Source of the DNA: Fusarium oxysporum f. sp. lycopersici 4287
Lineage: Eukaryota > Ascomycota > Sordariomycetes > Hypocreales > Nectriaceae
Length of the DNA stretch: 64,000 nucleotides
Assembly: GCF_000149955.1 (NCBI RefSeq)
Contig: NC_030991.1
Span: 1,866,914 to 1,930,913 of the forward strand
Reading direction: 5' to 3'
The translations under genes and the position numbers were made by a program. The notes under the pieces are model-generated. The model did not search any database. It worked only from the letters and a program-made list of their open reading frames with translations, and was not told the DNA's origin. This document shows, piece by piece, positions 63,901 through 64,000 of the stretch (position 1 is the stretch's first letter; each line of letters begins with the position of its first letter).

Positions 63901-64000
63901 TCGCAATCGTCATTCGTGGATAAGATCACTAGTCATTTTAGGATTCAAGGGGGAAAGCCTTCCCTCACTCCAATGACCACGAAAGAACTTCTTCCGAACG
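60949..64000 (+). CDS. Ty1/copia pol polyprotein (protease, integrase, RT), runs off the window
   Basis: Open for at least 1017 codons from the ATG at 60949 to the window end, in the same frame as gag. Domains in order: aspartic protease (A-I-L-D-S-G-S-T, about 61033), GAG-pre-integrase with H-L-R-L-G-H-P (about 61480) and C-D-A-C-G-M, an integrase core (I-A-I-D-F-H-D-M, E-C-D-N-E, N-G-G-A-E-R, about 61630-61980), the R-L-N-P-R-G-W-I-G-Y-L-V-G-Y motif (about 62260), a variable linker, then reverse transcriptase (Y-D-V-V-N-A-F-V-N-A, L-Y-G-L-R-Q-S-P, and Y-V-D-D at about 63736). RNase H should lie beyond 64000. No stop or shift in view, so this copy may be recent. Confidence 0.9.
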   Translation, partial: MAHVKATYLVTHNFIAAFNCAPYPLRHSAILDSGSTIHIFNEVCRFLNYRPAPSGDFVYAGESPVAIHGYGNVDIRVQGPQGPSLLRLRDVAHCVNFACNIVSYRQLRKRGYYWDTKGNNNQIRRKDDSILCTLTDHFDQYVLEYIDKSTTAAAFLAKRKQYDSWTKRPPRSGDETFWHLRLGHPGPEALKHLVGQCRGVKIRGISTAECDACGMAKVKRQVRRQRRVPPEKAGIRLAIDFHDMSGDPGYTSAMLVTDRYSGYIWDYYLPDRTAPTLIGALEHLLRTLERQLQCRPEVIECDNEIPDSHQVSDFLSIKNGMRLEPSAPYAQSQNGGAERSGGVIKEKARAMRAGAKLPSFLWVEIWRAAVYLYNRTPKYIYNWKTPYERFYTYFAFRDGVVVTERKPDQTHLRVYGCKAFAMTTDALKKKNRRQRLNPRGWIGYLVGYNSTNIYRVWNPLTNKVISTRDVIFNEKETFSGDVQHLKDDLKELNEEELIQHLTDAEVPQGSSINLDASTQEEDEELSALPEGLAFEREAASYPHRGFERDLTITQGETGRTLVVGDRNREEPDGTDHPYTTARFTPYLTPETCPLRPAALLVATIREPPVRKEGENPPQLRAAKMVHVPPSAGTSPGRDGANGAPRVISTPSSYWEAAFNAGRLASVKGTWNGKVVSKRKLEKQASSASCHPDSGEPQFTGSRGESTKLMDSPNRKTQSAKLTDLGDGQRRIHRRDMPILPKRHKDLKNHPLGDLFREAEKTHLESHKEMRSWREVQREEAAGKELLDCMWVYVYKFDKHGWFTKCKARLVVRGDQQAKSTHEDTYASTLAGRSFRTLMAIAARFDLELLQYDVVNAFVNAELKQDVYMRMPGGYRKPGLILKLQKALYGLRQSPLLWQKELTTTLTNIGFKSVPHEPCCLSKGGILIFFYVDDLIVAYEKTNQRSVEWTIGKLREKYQLSGGDMLQWFLGIEIIRDRNQRLIWLSQSSFVDKITSHFRIQGGKPSLTPMTTKELLPN

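Noticed and set aside
1..64000. CRISPR arrays, operons, riboswitches, bacterial IS elements
   Set aside because: The DNA is eukaryotic; no regularly spaced repeats or prokaryotic signals were found.

Overview
The window is fungal: short GT-AG introns of about 45-100 bp, Pezizomycotina-type genes, and a dense mix of class I and class II transposons. A 224-bp miniature element at 45038-45261 has the terminal repeats of the mimp family (CAGTGGGATGC... ...GCATCCCACTG type, TA target site). That family is characteristic of the Fusarium oxysporum species complex, so I read this as an accessory or lineage-specific, transposon-rich part of an F. oxysporum-like genome. I see no rRNA, tRNA, CRISPR array or bacterial feature.

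Layout. 1-7500: remnant of a hAT transposon, then a Tad-like LINE carrying a nested 759-bp hAT MITE. 7.5-12 kb: a decayed host gene, a foldback repeat and an intact chromodomain gene. 12-14 kb: a second, divergent LINE fragment on the minus strand, split by a different hAT MITE. 14.2-15.8 kb: the kinetochore gene DSN1/mis13. 16-25 kb: an HNH-domain gene, an AT-rich Fot-type MITE, a dead Tc1/mariner element, a small secreted protein, and a second, apparently identical copy of the 759-bp MITE. 25-36 kb: regulators (one intact and one deleted ATF-like bZIP, a CBM21/PP1-targeting subunit, a bHLH factor, a RING-H2 membrane protein). 36.4-38.4 kb: a Fot1-like element with a short solo LTR inside it. 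39-46.8 kb: a membrane SGNH-like protein, a small secreted protein, a mimp and a bZIP-like gene with the mimp in its upstream region. 48.3-53.9 kb: a probably intact pogo/Fot transposon beside a full-length but mutated hAT. 54.5-58.2 kb: a second CBM21/PP1 subunit and a CDK1 paralogue. 58.6-64 kb: the second AT-rich Fot-type MITE and a Ty1/copia element that runs off the window.

Two themes stand out. First, the non-transposon genes look like spare copies of core regulators: a CDK1 paralogue lacking both inhibitory phosphosites (Thr14/Tyr15), two glycogen-targeting PP1 subunits, three ATF-like bZIPs, a bHLH factor, a RING-H2 protein and a double-chromodomain protein. Second, all four pogo/Fot-type elements (two with transposases, two MITEs) carry direct repeats of 17-bp period in their terminal inverted repeats. 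This fits a CENP-B-like bipartite DNA-binding domain. In the two MITEs the repeated unit differs in concert while the element body is shared.

Starts and exons were chosen by hand from ATG codons, splice signals and reading-frame continuity. Gene-family names come from recognised motifs, not from a database search.
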